Shown here: piece after piece, positions 1 to 8,031 of the stretch
Position numbering within the stretch: position 1 is the stretch's first letter
How the letters are laid out: each line of letters opens with the position of its first letter
Notes under the pieces: generated by a model
Told to the model about the DNA's origin: nothing
Seen by the model: the letters and a program-made list of their open reading frames with translations, nothing else
Database searches by the model: none
From: Alphaproteobacteria bacterium
GTDB lineage: Bacteria; Pseudomonadota; Alphaproteobacteria; SMXP01
NCBI GenBank assembly: GCA_028285305.1
Contig: JANQPV010000022.1
Location: 62,001-126,000 of the forward strand
Length of the DNA: 64,000 nt
Direction: 5' to 3'
Made by a program: the position numbers and the translations under genes

Positions 1-336
1 CAGCCGGAAAAGGAATGGCTGCAAAGCCGGGAAGACCGGGACGAGCTTGATGGGCTTTACGAGTGCATCCTATGCGCCTGTTGCTCGACCTCTTGCCCCA
101 GCTATTGGTGGAACGGCGACCGCTATCTGGGGCCCGCGGTTCTTTTGCAAGCCTACCGTTGGCTCATCGACAGCCGCGACGAAGCGACCGGCGACAGGTT
201 GGACGACCTCCAAGATCCCTTCCGGCTTTATCGGTGTCATACGATCATGAATTGCGCGAACACTTGCCCCAAAGGGCTTAACCCTGCCAAGGCCATTGCC
301 GAAATCAAAAAGATGATGGTCGAACGTCATGTCTAG
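1..336 (+). CDS. sdhB: Succinate dehydrogenase iron-sulfur subunit, C-terminal part (cut by window edge)
   Basis: The first 111 codons open in frame at base 1, so the gene begins upstream of the window. The protein is the iron-sulfur subunit of respiratory complex II, which passes electrons from the flavoprotein subunit to quinone at the inner membrane. Two cysteine groups are visible: [12 protein letters not shown] followed by SYWW, and [14 protein letters not shown]. These are the ligands of the 4Fe-4S and 3Fe-4S centres in the SdhB/FrdB family. The ending [15 protein letters not shown] is typical of alphaproteobacterial SdhB. The gene lies about 10 kb upstream of the other TCA-cycle genes and on the same strand. 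Identification is firm; only the N-terminal 2Fe-2S domain is missing from view. Confidence 0.95.
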   Translation, partial: QPEKEWLQSREDRDELDGLYECILCACCSTSCPSYWWNGDRYLGPAVLLQAYRWLIDSRDEATGDRLDDLQDPFRLYRCHTIMNCANTCPKGLNPAKAIAEIKKMMVERHV

Positions 337-347
337 CGAGTGACGAG

Positions 348-782
348 ATGCCGGACGCACTCATCATCACCCTGGCTCAGGACGGCCAAGACGCTCAGTT
401 TGCGTTTCCGGTGATGGAGCAGTTGCGGCCTGACATCGACGAGGAACACTTTCCTCAGCGTATTGATGAGTTGATGGAGGACGGCTATCAGTTGGCCATG
501 CTCTTCCAAGAACTCAAAGTGGTGGCCTGTGCAGGCTATTCATACGGTGATAGCTTGGCGTGGGGTAAATACCTCTATGTACATGATCTGGTGACGGATG
601 AAGAGTCGCGCGGCCAAGGATTTGGGTCGGCACTCTTATCTTGGCTCAAAGAGCAGGCGCGCCAACATGGTTGTGATCAGTTGCACCTCGATTCCGGTGT
701 GCGACGGGAAGGCGCGCATAGATTCTATGTGCGTGAGGGTATGGAGGATGCGAGCAAGCATTTTCGCTGGACGCTCAAATAG
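348..782 (+). CDS. GNAT-family acetyltransferase
   Basis: The 144-residue protein fits a single GNAT N-acetyltransferase domain. The acetyl-CoA binding loop is visible as RGQGFGSALLSWLKEQA (about residues 88-104), after the strand YLYVHDLVTDEE. The stretch GAHRFYVREGM near the C-terminus matches the usual GNAT strand 6 and 7 region. The substrate cannot be read from the sequence. The start ATG lies 11 bases after the sdhB stop, so it may be co-transcribed with sdhB. The small lipoprotein gene follows 24 bases later. Confidence 0.85.
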   Translation: MPDALIITLAQDGQDAQFAFPVMEQLRPDIDEEHFPQRIDELMEDGYQLAMLFQELKVVACAGYSYGDSLAWGKYLYVHDLVTDEESRGQGFGSALLSWLKEQARQHGCDQLHLDSGVRREGAHRFYVREGMEDASKHFRWTLK

Positions 783-806
783 TTGTTCAGCTCAAAGGAG
801 ACACTC

Positions 807-983
807 ATGATCGGGCTCATTCGATTTCTTGCACTTTTCTTTGTGTTTTCATCCGTTTCGGCTTGTGTACCCCTCGCGGTTGGCGCTGGCGGTGGCTACG
901 TCATCCATGATGAGAGCACAGAAGGGGACGGCAACTTCGACCCTCTTGAAAACCTTCGTGGCAAGGGTGACGGCAAGAATTAA
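807..983 (+). CDS. Small predicted lipoprotein (58 aa)
   Basis: A strong ribosome-binding site (AAAGGAG, 794-800) precedes the ATG at 807, so this start is preferred over an in-frame TTG at 783. The protein opens with a hydrophobic segment ending VSSVSAC, a plausible lipobox with Cys20 as the lipidated residue. A glycine-rich stretch (AVGAGGGYVIHDE) and an acidic, glycine-rich tail follow. I do not recognise a family. Predicted location is the outer or inner membrane as a lipid-anchored protein. The macro-domain gene starts 9 bases after its stop, suggesting co-transcription. Confidence 0.7.
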   Translation: MIGLIRFLALFFVFSSVSACVPLAVGAGGGYVIHDESTEGDGNFDPLENLRGKGDGKN

Positions 984-992
984 GGTCCGGTT

Positions 993-1520
993 GTGCTTGA
1001 TCGTCTCAGCGTTCAGCAAGCGGATATTACAACGCTCAAGGTTGACGTCATCGTGAATGCAGCAAAGGAATCGCTCCTTGGTGGCGGCGGTGTCGACGGG
1101 GCCATTCACCGGGCGGCTGGGCCGGACTTGCTGGAAGAATGCCGGACATTGGGAGGGTGCTCCACGGGAGATGCCAAGCTTACCAGAGGCTATCTTCTGC
1201 CGGCAAAGCATGTCATCCATACGGTTGGACCCGTCTGGCAAGGGGGTGCAGCCAACGAGGACGACTTGCTAGCGTCCTGCTACCGGCGCTCGCTTGAAGT
1301 CTGCCAAGATGCTGGCGCAGTCTCAATCGCATTCCCCTCTATCTCAACAGGTGTTTATGGGTTTCCGGCGGAGCGGGCGGCCGCCATCGCTGTGCAAACG
1401 GTCGTCGACTATGCGTCGAAGCACGAGGACCCCAGGACCATCATCTTTTGTTGCTTCTCGCCTGAACAGGCCGAAATGCATCAACGAGAAGTCGACCGTC
1501 TGATCACAGATTTTCTCTGA
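993..1520 (+). CDS. Macro-domain protein (ADP-ribose / O-acetyl-ADP-ribose hydrolase family)
   Basis: The 175-residue protein is a single macro domain of the YmdB/MacroD type. The family hydrolyses O-acetyl-ADP-ribose or removes mono-ADP-ribose from proteins. Visible motifs are [41 protein letters not shown] and the phosphate loop [10 protein letters not shown]. The start is GTG at 993. The usual signature is NAAN followed by an alcohol or alanine; here the second Asn is Lys (NAAK). In MacroD2 and YmdB that Asn sits in the active pocket, so activity could differ. The Asp of GGGVDG is kept. The gene sits close behind the lipoprotein and is convergent with the MarR gene. Confidence 0.9.
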   Translation: MLDRLSVQQADITTLKVDVIVNAAKESLLGGGGVDGAIHRAAGPDLLEECRTLGGCSTGDAKLTRGYLLPAKHVIHTVGPVWQGGAANEDDLLASCYRRSLEVCQDAGAVSIAFPSISTGVYGFPAERAAAIAVQTVVDYASKHEDPRTIIFCCFSPEQAEMHQREVDRLITDFL

Positions 1521-1923
1521 CTTGTCTGAGCGTCTGAGCGGCCTCTTTGACTTTGGCGGGGCTAAAGGGCCAAGGGCGTTCGGCAATCAAGGCGTTTTCT
1601 TTCTCCCACATGCGGGTCATGGCCCTTGTACCTTCGTCCGTGAGCGTAATATTCATAGAGCGCTTGTGTGCGGGATTTTCTTGTGCCTCGACCAAGCCAG
1701 CTTCCAATAACTCATTGACCAGAATCTGAATCCTCTGCCGCGTCACGCCGCGTGCGTTTGCGATCTGTGGCACCGTATGGGGACCGTTGCGCCTCACAAA
1801 CTCCATGACCGCCCGCATGCCGGCCGTGATGCCTTCATCGGTATGGAGATCGTCGATGAACGAGGTCATGGCGTTAAAGGTGAGCCGGATTTCATTGAAC
1901 AGGTTGGTCAAGTCTTCTTCCAC
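1504..1923 (-). CDS. MarR-family transcriptional regulator
   Basis: The protein shows a MarR-type winged helix: [18 protein letters not shown], then the recognition helix region [20 protein letters not shown], then a wing ending [16 protein letters not shown]. The reading frame is open up to an ATG at 1980, but that start would place two operator-like palindromes (1941-1980) inside the gene. I prefer the GTG at 1923 ([16 protein letters not shown]), which has AGAAAG about 9 bases upstream and leaves the palindromes in the divergent promoter region. The gene is divergent from the sterol-desaturase-family gene and probably represses itself and that gene. Its 3' end overlaps the macro-domain gene by 17 bases, tail to tail. 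Confidence 0.85.
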   Translation of the reverse strand: MEEDLTNLFNEIRLTFNAMTSFIDDLHTDEGITAGMRAVMEFVRRNGPHTVPQIANARGVTRQRIQILVNELLEAGLVEAQENPAHKRSMNITLTDEGTRAMTRMWEKENALIAERPWPFSPAKVKEAAQTLRQVRENL

Positions 1924-1940
1924 CGAGATGCGCTTTCTAT

Positions 1941-1980
1941 TTGACAATAGTGTTGTCAATATGACAATATATGTTGTCAT
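1941..1980. promoter_or_regulatory. Twin palindromic operators in the MarR / sterol-desaturase divergent region
   Basis: Two inverted repeats lie side by side: TTGACAA-TAGTG-TTGTCAA (1941-1959) and ATGACAA-TATATG-TTGTCAT (1961-1980). They share the half-site TGACAA / TTGTCA, and their centres are about 20.5 bases apart, two turns of the helix. The second ends 6 bases before the GGAGG ribosome-binding site of the downstream gene. MarR dimers bind palindromes of this size, so these are most likely sites for the adjacent regulator. The binding is inferred. Confidence 0.7.
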
Positions 1981-1998
1981 ATTATTGGAGGCGTTTCA

Positions 1999-2832
1999 AT
2001 GTCCTTTTCAGAGTGGATTCTTGCTCATGGCGGTGATGCTCAAGCGGTACTGTTTTTCGGCCTGTTGGGCTTTCTCATTCTCTTGGAGCGCGCGATTCCT
2101 CGGCGCCCATGGGCGGAAGGCGGGGCGAAGCGGTACGTAACCAACTATGTGCTGATGGCCGTCTCGATCGTCATGTTTACGGCCATTCCGCTGTCGTTTC
2201 TCAGCGCGGCGGTGTGGGCAGAACAGCGCGGCGTCGGATTGTTGAATTCCGTTGCTTTGGACGGGATGGCAGTTATTGCAATCACTCTCCTGGCGCGCGC
2301 CTTCGTGTCGTTCTTCACCCATTTCCTCAACCACAAAGTCCCAGTTTTGTGGCGATTGCACCGGGTGCATCATCTTGATACGGATCTCGATGTATCGACG
2401 ACGACGCGGTTTCACCCGATGGAGATCGTTGTGAATTTGATCATTGGGGTGCCGATGATTGTGGCTGTTGGCATGTCCCCTTGGGTTCTCATGGTGTACG
2501 AACTTTTGGACGCGGCGGTCACGTTGTTCTCACACTCCAATATCCGTTTGCCGAGGTCTGCTAATTTCGTCTTGCGCTATATCATTGTGACGCCGGATCT
2601 GCACCGGGTGCACCACTCGACATGGCAGCCGGAAACCGACAGCAATTACGGGGCCGTGTTTCCGATCTGGGATATTGTCTTTGGGACCTTCCGCACAAAA
2701 ACGCGGGAGCCGCAGGAAACGATGACGCTCGGGCTCGATGAAATGCGTGAGCCCAAAACAAGCCGCTTGCTTCTTCTCCTCGTGTCGCCGTTTCTCAGGC
2801 TGCAGGAGCGAGATGCGTCTTCTACGGATTAA
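1999..2832 (+). CDS. Sterol desaturase / fatty acid hydroxylase family membrane protein
   Basis: The 277-residue protein belongs to the integral-membrane di-iron hydroxylase family (sterol desaturase, fatty acid hydroxylase, ERG3-like). The histidine clusters that bind the two irons are present in order: HFLNH, HRVHH (within WRLHRVHHLD), and a second HRVHH (DLHRVHHSTW). Several hydrophobic segments flank them. The start is supported by GGAGG at 1987-1991. The substrate cannot be deduced. Control by the divergent MarR-family regulator is likely. The last 11 bases overlap the end of cysK on the other strand. Confidence 0.88.
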   Translation: MSFSEWILAHGGDAQAVLFFGLLGFLILLERAIPRRPWAEGGAKRYVTNYVLMAVSIVMFTAIPLSFLSAAVWAEQRGVGLLNSVALDGMAVIAITLLARAFVSFFTHFLNHKVPVLWRLHRVHHLDTDLDVSTTTRFHPMEIVVNLIIGVPMIVAVGMSPWVLMVYELLDAAVTLFSHSNIRLPRSANFVLRYIIVTPDLHRVHHSTWQPETDSNYGAVFPIWDIVFGTFRTKTREPQETMTLGLDEMREPKTSRLLLLLVSPFLRLQERDASSTD

Positions 2833-3862
2833 AACTCACTTCAGAGCCGAAGAAGTTCACGCCCTCCAGCCATTTGGGATAGGGCAGGCCCTTGGATTGT
2901 AAGAAGGCCGTGTTCCAAATCTTGCTGATATAGCGGTGGCCCCAATCGCACAGGATCGTCACGATCGTATGGCCAGGCCCGAGTTCCTTTGCTAGCCGAA
3001 CGGCGCCGGCCACGTTGATGCCTGTGGAAAGGCCCATGCAAAGGCCTTCATACTCGAGAAGGTCAAAGACGTACGGCAAGCCTTCTTCGTCCGTAATCTG
3101 ATAGGCGAAATCTATGGGTGCCCCTTCCAAGTTCTTGGTGATGCGCCCTTGGCCGATGCCTTCGCTTAAGGATTCGCCTTCGGCCTTCAGCTCACCCGTC
3201 GTGTAGTAACTGTACAGGGCGGCGCCCAGAGGATCGGCAATGCCGATTTTGATGTCGGCATTTTGTTCTTTGAGAAACATGCCGACACCGGTCAGTGTGC
3301 CGCCTGTACCGGCGGCGCAAATGAAGCCGTCGACTTTACCGTCAGTCTGTTCCCAAATCTCGGGGCCGGTGGTGGTGATATGGGCGTAGCGATTGGCCGT
3401 ATTATCAAACTGGTTCGCCCAAATCGCGCCGTGCTGTTCGTTCTTGCGTAGCTCTTCGGCCAATCGTTCTGAAACATGGACATAGTTGTTGGGGTCGCGG
3501 TAGGGAACGGCTGGAACCTCCCTCACATCCGCGCCGCACAGGCGGAGCATGTCCTTTTTTTCCTGAGACTGGGTTTCCGGAATAACGATCACCGTCTTAT
3601 AGCCGCGCGCATTTCCGACCAGCGCCAGGCCAATCCCCGTGTTGCCTGCTGTTCCCTCTACAATTGTGCCGCCGGGTTCAAGCAGGTTGTTCTGTTCCGC
3701 ATCGGCAATGATCGATAGGGCGGCTCTGTCCTTGACCGATCCGCCGGGATTGAGAAACTCTGCTTTTGCGTAGATTTCGCAGCCTGTTTCCTCGGAAACC
3801 CGTTTTAGGCGAATTAACGGTGTGTTGCCGATCGTTCCGACAAAGCCTTCGGTTACTTTCAT
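2822..3862 (-). CDS. cysK: Cysteine synthase A (O-acetylserine sulfhydrylase)
   Basis: This PLP enzyme makes cysteine from O-acetylserine and sulfide. The PLP lysine is Lys44 in NPGGSVKDRA. The phosphate-binding loop AAGTGGTLTG and the substrate loop EGTAGNTGIG are clear. At 346 residues it is longer than the roughly 310-320 of typical CysK, with extra residues at the C-terminus (about 315-346: NTAFLQSKGLPYPKWLEG onward). This longer form also occurs in alphaproteobacterial CysK-like enzymes. It is divergent from cysE, which makes its substrate. A cystathionine-beta-synthase-like specificity is possible but less likely given the neighbour. Confidence 0.92.
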   Translation of the reverse strand: MKVTEGFVGTIGNTPLIRLKRVSEETGCEIYAKAEFLNPGGSVKDRAALSIIADAEQNNLLEPGGTIVEGTAGNTGIGLALVGNARGYKTVIVIPETQSQEKKDMLRLCGADVREVPAVPYRDPNNYVHVSERLAEELRKNEQHGAIWANQFDNTANRYAHITTTGPEIWEQTDGKVDGFICAAGTGGTLTGVGMFLKEQNADIKIGIADPLGAALYSYYTTGELKAEGESLSEGIGQGRITKNLEGAPIDFAYQITDEEGLPYVFDLLEYEGLCMGLSTGINVAGAVRLAKELGPGHTIVTILCDWGHRYISKIWNTAFLQSKGLPYPKWLEGVNFFGSEVSFNP

Positions 3863-3954
3863 GGTCTTCTCCGTGCCTTTCGCCCGATCTAGCCCTTATT
3901 TTACAGGATGCCAAGGTCAACATGTCAGCCATGCGCATTTGCGCGTAACAATTC

Positions 3955-3988
3955 ATTGAGTTGACCTCCCGAATTCTCAATTTATATG
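3955..3988 (+). promoter_or_regulatory. Candidate cysE promoter with inverted repeat
   Basis: A possible -35 box TTGACC (3961-3966) is followed after 16 bases by TATATG (3983-3988). An inverted repeat, ATTGAG (3955-3960) and CTCAAT (3976-3981), brackets the -35 box and could bind a sulfur-responsive regulator. This is read from the sequence alone and is only a candidate. Confidence 0.4.
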
Positions 3989-4025
3989 CATACTCACGCC
4001 GGGAAGAAACGGGAAACGCCGTCTG

Positions 4026-4703
4026 ATGCTCAAATACATTTCTTCGGAAATTGAATCCTATATCGACCGGGATCCAGCCGCGAGATCGCGCGCTGAAATT
4101 CTGTTTACTTACTCCGGCTTGCATGCGGTCCTTTGGCATCGACTGGCACACAGCCTCTACAATCGGCGCTGGTATTTCATGGCGCGGTTCGTTTCCAGCT
4201 TGAGCCGTTGGTTCACCGGTATTGAGATCCATCCCGGGGCGAAAATCGGTAGGCGGCTGTTCATCGATCACGGGCTTGGCGTTGTCATTGGAGAGACAGC
4301 GGAGCTCGGAGATGATGTCACGCTCTATCAAGGCGTCACTCTCGGGGGGACCACCTTAGAAGTCGGGAAGCGCCATCCTACTTTGGAAGATGGTGTGATC
4401 GTGGGTGCTGGAGCAAAAGTCCTCGGGCCCTTTACCGTCGGCAAGAATGCGCGTATCGGATCGAACTCCGTTGTTCTCAATGAGGTACCCGCCGGCGCAA
4501 CGGTGATCGGCATCCCTGGCCGGGTGGTTAAGGTGGATCCCGAATTCGATGACTCGTTTGATGCGTATGGCACGCCGACACAAGAAGCATCCCGCGCCGC
4601 CCCGGTCACGGAAGCCGATCTAAAAAAACAAATCGAACTGCTCGAAAAACGCATTGCACAGCTTGAATCCAAGCTTACGTCGCGAGACCGGGAAGACGTC
4701 TGA
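4026..4703 (+). CDS. cysE: Serine O-acetyltransferase
   Basis: The enzyme acetylates serine with acetyl-CoA to give O-acetylserine for CysK. The left-handed beta-helix hexapeptide repeats are evident (IHPGAKIGRRLFIDHGLG, VVIGETAELGDDVTLY, GVTLGGT, VIVGAGAKVLGPFTVG). The catalytic His lies in FIDHGLGVVIGE. At 225 residues it is the short form (E. coli 273). After the helix comes a charged, coiled-coil-like tail (ADLKKQIELLEKRIAQLESK) ending in Val rather than the terminal Ile that inserts into CysK in the classical cysteine synthase complex. A stable complex is therefore uncertain. The gene is divergent from cysK. Confidence 0.93.
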   Translation: MLKYISSEIESYIDRDPAARSRAEILFTYSGLHAVLWHRLAHSLYNRRWYFMARFVSSLSRWFTGIEIHPGAKIGRRLFIDHGLGVVIGETAELGDDVTLYQGVTLGGTTLEVGKRHPTLEDGVIVGAGAKVLGPFTVGKNARIGSNSVVLNEVPAGATVIGIPGRVVKVDPEFDDSFDAYGTPTQEASRAAPVTEADLKKQIELLEKRIAQLESKLTSRDREDV

Positions 4704-4812
4704 ACCAGGCGTTTATTTAAACTGCGCTCCCTTATCTTCTCATCTTCACAACCGGTTGGCTTATCGAAGCCGTTGACATAGGTTCGCCGCGGCGTTTTTA
4801 GCGGGAGTTCCC

Positions 4813-5616
4813 ATGGTTGGTTGTTTTCGCAGGCTGGCGTTACGTCAGTGGCTCAGGGTGTTGGGTGGCGCCGCGTTGCTCTTCGTTTCACCGTTTCAAG
4901 CGTTTGCTGAGCCGACAAATGTCAGTGTCCGTGTTCTCGGCAAAGGCTCGACCTTCGTGGGAAGTGGAACGGGGGGGATGCAGATCACGCTCACCGATGC
5001 GGACAGCGGCGAGGTGTTGGCTGAAGGACCAACAGTGGGCACCTCTGGCGATGGAAACCGTATCATGGGTTCCGCCCGGCACCGGGACGACGTTCTTCAT
5101 ACGGATGGATCAGCGGTCTTTACCGCCGTTCTCGATATTGAGGAACCGACGCTCGTGCGGTTGCGGGCCTTTGGGCCGATTGAGCGGGAAGGGAACCAAA
5201 TTGAGGTGACCTCCAGCCACTGGGTATTGCCCGGCAAGCACCTAACCGCCGGTAATGGCTGGCTTGTGGAGGTGCCGGGGTTTCTCATTGAGCCGATTTG
5301 GCCGACTGACGAAAAGGAAATCGACGAGAACTTGCCGCTCAAAGATACGTTCCGTACACATATTACTCCTATGTGTGGGTGCGCGATTAAGCCGGGCGGA
5401 CACTGGCCGCCTGAGCGGTATGAGGTGACCGTCAATTTGCTGCGGAACGGAAAGACTTCCTCTTCGTTTGAGCTCGCCTATGGCGGCCAGCCGAGCCTTT
5501 ACAGTGCGCCCCTCACGCTGAACAAGACCGGAGAGTATGAGGCGATCATCTCCATTTACGATCCAAAGAACGGTAATGCGGGTGTCAAAAAGGTTCGCTT
5601 TAGTGTCGTTGAGTAG
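4813..5616 (+). CDS. Secreted protein of unknown function (267 aa)
   Basis: The protein begins with an arginine-rich n-region and a hydrophobic core (LGGAALLFVSPFQAFA), with likely signal cleavage after QAFA, so it is exported. The mature part is beta-rich with Ig-like character: NVSVRVLGKGSTFVGSG near the N-terminus and LNKTGEYEAIISIYDP near the C-terminus. A short cysteine motif (MCGCAIKPGGHWPPERYEV) may bind a metal or form a disulfide. I do not recognise a family. It stands alone, 23 bases upstream of the aquaporin gene on the same strand. Confidence 0.7.
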   Translation: MVGCFRRLALRQWLRVLGGAALLFVSPFQAFAEPTNVSVRVLGKGSTFVGSGTGGMQITLTDADSGEVLAEGPTVGTSGDGNRIMGSARHRDDVLHTDGSAVFTAVLDIEEPTLVRLRAFGPIEREGNQIEVTSSHWVLPGKHLTAGNGWLVEVPGFLIEPIWPTDEKEIDENLPLKDTFRTHITPMCGCAIKPGGHWPPERYEVTVNLLRNGKTSSSFELAYGGQPSLYSAPLTLNKTGEYEAIISIYDPKNGNAGVKKVRFSVVE

Positions 5617-5639
5617 GTCAAGAAAACGAGGAGGAGAAG

Positions 5640-6395
5640 ATGCTCAAAACGAACACGGAAAGCGACGACCTCAATTCGCCTGGTCAGCGACAGGGCGCAC
5701 GCGAGGGCTCATCAATGAAGGCATTCTCTGATACGCAAAAGCTCGCGGCCGAGGGTCTAGGGACGTTTTTCCTGCTTGCCACCGTCGTGGGTTCGGGAAT
5801 CATGGGGGAAAGTTTGGCTGGCGGCAATATCGCGATTGCCCTCCTTGCCAATACGATTCCTACTGGCGCGATCCTTGTGGTTTTGATCACCATTTTCGGG
5901 CCTGTCTCGGGTGCTCATTTCAATCCCGCCGTTACGCTGTACTTCTTTGTTCAGAAAGAAATCTCCGCGCGGATGGGCGCTCTCTTTGTCGCCGTTCAGA
6001 TCATTGGCGGGCTTCTCGGTGTGCTCGCCGCTCATGCCATGTTCGGTGAGGAGATCCTCCAATTGTCGACCAAGGTGCGCACGGGACCCGATCAATGGTT
6101 CTCCGAGTTCATCGCCACTTTCGGTCTTGTCGCGACCATCATCGGTTGCGTTCGATTCAAGCCAGAGGCGGTTGCCATGGGGGTTGGGCTTTACATTACC
6201 GCCGCCTATTGGTTTACCGCTTCGACGTCCTTTGCAAATCCGGCGGTGACGATCGCGCGGTCGTTCACGGATACGTTCGCCGGAATTTCGATCGCTCATA
6301 TGCCGGCCTTTGTTGCCGCACAGTTGGTGGGTGCGTTATGTGCGGGGGCGGTGCTGGGGTGGATTGTGGGACGAGATCCGGGCGGCCGTGAATGA
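5640..6395 (+). CDS. Aquaporin / MIP-family channel
   Basis: The 251-residue membrane protein has the two Asn-Pro-Ala boxes that line the pore of major intrinsic proteins: SGAHFNPAVTLY (about residue 97) and TSFANPAVTIARSF (about residue 199). About six membrane segments are visible. The family conducts water, glycerol or small neutral solutes, and which one cannot be said. GAGGAGGAG just before the ATG at 5640 supports that start. An internal ATG at 5715 (MKAFSDTQKL) is closer to the usual MIP N-terminus. No arsenic-resistance gene is seen nearby. Confidence 0.9.
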   Translation: MLKTNTESDDLNSPGQRQGAREGSSMKAFSDTQKLAAEGLGTFFLLATVVGSGIMGESLAGGNIAIALLANTIPTGAILVVLITIFGPVSGAHFNPAVTLYFFVQKEISARMGALFVAVQIIGGLLGVLAAHAMFGEEILQLSTKVRTGPDQWFSEFIATFGLVATIIGCVRFKPEAVAMGVGLYITAAYWFTASTSFANPAVTIARSFTDTFAGISIAHMPAFVAAQLVGALCAGAVLGWIVGRDPGGRE

Positions 6396-6521
6396 TCGAG
6401 GAAAGCCCAGTAGAGCTTGGCGCATAATTGATCGCCGTTTGCTCGCCGGACTTGACAAGGGCGCGCATGCGGGCTTTTTACCCCCCACAGTCACTGATGC
6501 CGGTTTTCTAAGGAGGTTTCC

Positions 6522-8021
6522 ATGGCCCAAGAACTTCACCATTTCATCAATGGTCAACAGGTAGCGGGCAAGAGCGGCCGCTTCTGGGATGTCTTTAACC
6601 CGAATACGGGTGAGGTTTCCTCCAAGACCCCTCTTGGTTCTACAGAAGAAGTGGGTGCTGCGGTGGCGGCTGCCGAAAAGGCGTTTCCGGAGTGGTCCGG
6701 AACGAATCCCCAGCGTCGGGCCCGCGTCTTGTTCAAATTCAAGGAGTTGCTTGAGGCTAATATGGACGAGCTGGCACACATGCTCTCGTCTGAGCACGGA
6801 AAGGTCATTGCCGACTCCAAGGGCGATATTCAGCGAGGCCTTGAAGTGATTGAATTTGCCTGTGGCATTCCTCACTTGCAGAAGGGGGAATACACGGAGA
6901 ATGCCGGAACCGGCATTGATGTGTATTCGATGCGCCAGCCCCTCGGTGTTGTTGCTGGCATCACGCCATTCAACTTCCCGGCCATGATCCCCATGTGGAT
7001 GTTCGGCGTTGCTATTGCCTGTGGCAATACATTTGTATGCAAACCTTCGGAAAAGGATCCGTCGGTGCCGCTCAAGCTTGCCGAACTGATGATGGAAGCC
7101 GGTGCGCCGGAAGGCGTGTTGAATGTGGTGAATGGTGACAAGGAAGCCGTTGATGCGATCTTGACCCATCCGGTGATTAAGGCCGTCAGTTTTGTCGGAT
7201 CGTCCGCCATCGCGGAGTACATTTACTCCACCGCGACGGCGCACGGAAAGCGCTGTCAGGCGATGGGCGGAGCGAAGAACCACGGCATTATCTTGCCCGA
7301 CGCGGATATGGATCAAGTGGTCGATGACTTCGTCGGATCCGCCTATGGATCGGCAGGCGAGCGCTGTATGGCCCTCCCGGTTGCGGTCCCGGTCGGAGAA
7401 GACACCGCCAATCGCTTTATCGAGGCCATTAAGCCGCGGGTTGAGACTCTCAAAGTCGGCATCTCTACAGATCCCGAGGCCCATTATGGTCCGGTTGTGA
7501 CCAGAGATCATCGGGACAAGGTGGTGGGCTATATCAACAAGGGTGTTGAAGAAGGGGCGGATCTGCTCATCGACGGCCGGGACTTTTCGCTGCAGGGTTA
7601 TGAGAACGGCTTCTTCTTGGGCGCCAGTCTCTTCGATAAGGTCACCACCGATATGGAAACCTATCGCGAGGAAATCTTCGGCCCCGTTTTGCAAGTGGTG
7701 CGCAGCGAATCGTTCGAAGAAGCCATGCAATTGCCGTCAAAACATCAGTATGGAAATGGTGTCGCGATCTTCACACGGGACGGCGACGCGGCGCGCGAGT
7801 TTGCAAGTCAGGTAAATGTCGGCATGGTGGGTATCAATGTTCCCATTCCGGTACCGCTGGCCTACCATACGTTCGGTGGTTGGAAACGCTCCGCCTTCGG
7901 AGATGTCAATCAGCACGGCCCGGAAGGCGTTCGTTTCTATACAAAGATTAAGACGGTGACTGCGCGGTGGCCGAAAGGATTGAAAGAAGGCGCTTCGTTC
8001 GTCATTCCGACAATGAATTAG
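6522..8021 (+). CDS. mmsA: Methylmalonate-semialdehyde dehydrogenase (CoA-acylating)
   Basis: The 499-residue aldehyde dehydrogenase converts methylmalonate semialdehyde to propionyl-CoA and malonate semialdehyde to acetyl-CoA, in valine, beta-alanine and inositol breakdown. The catalytic Cys282 lies in GSAGERCMALPVAV, a sequence diagnostic of MmsA. The usual general-base glutamate motif is replaced by QAMGGAKNHG, as in this CoA-dependent subfamily. The cofactor region AGITPFNFPAMIPMWM and the C-terminal KTVTARWP also fit. A strong AAGGAGG ribosome-binding site precedes the ATG. The neighbouring thioesterase gene follows after 10 bases and could handle CoA esters from the same pathway (inference). 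Confidence 0.95.
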   Translation: MAQELHHFINGQQVAGKSGRFWDVFNPNTGEVSSKTPLGSTEEVGAAVAAAEKAFPEWSGTNPQRRARVLFKFKELLEANMDELAHMLSSEHGKVIADSKGDIQRGLEVIEFACGIPHLQKGEYTENAGTGIDVYSMRQPLGVVAGITPFNFPAMIPMWMFGVAIACGNTFVCKPSEKDPSVPLKLAELMMEAGAPEGVLNVVNGDKEAVDAILTHPVIKAVSFVGSSAIAEYIYSTATAHGKRCQAMGGAKNHGIILPDADMDQVVDDFVGSAYGSAGERCMALPVAVPVGEDTANRFIEAIKPRVETLKVGISTDPEAHYGPVVTRDHRDKVVGYINKGVEEGADLLIDGRDFSLQGYENGFFLGASLFDKVTTDMETYREEIFGPVLQVVRSESFEEAMQLPSKHQYGNGVAIFTRDGDAAREFASQVNVGMVGINVPIPVPLAYHTFGGWKRSAFGDVNQHGPEGVRFYTKIKTVTARWPKGLKEGASFVIPTMN

Positions 8022-8031
8022 CCGGCAATTC

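Noticed and set aside
1504-1980. MarR gene starting at 1980
   Set aside because: This would place both operators inside the coding region and give an N-terminus made of the palindromes; the GTG at 1923 fits better, though it is not proven.
6336-7730. 464-codon open frame on the minus strand
   Set aside because: It lies opposite mmsA, which has all its catalytic motifs; the minus frame shows no recognisable domain and is a shadow.
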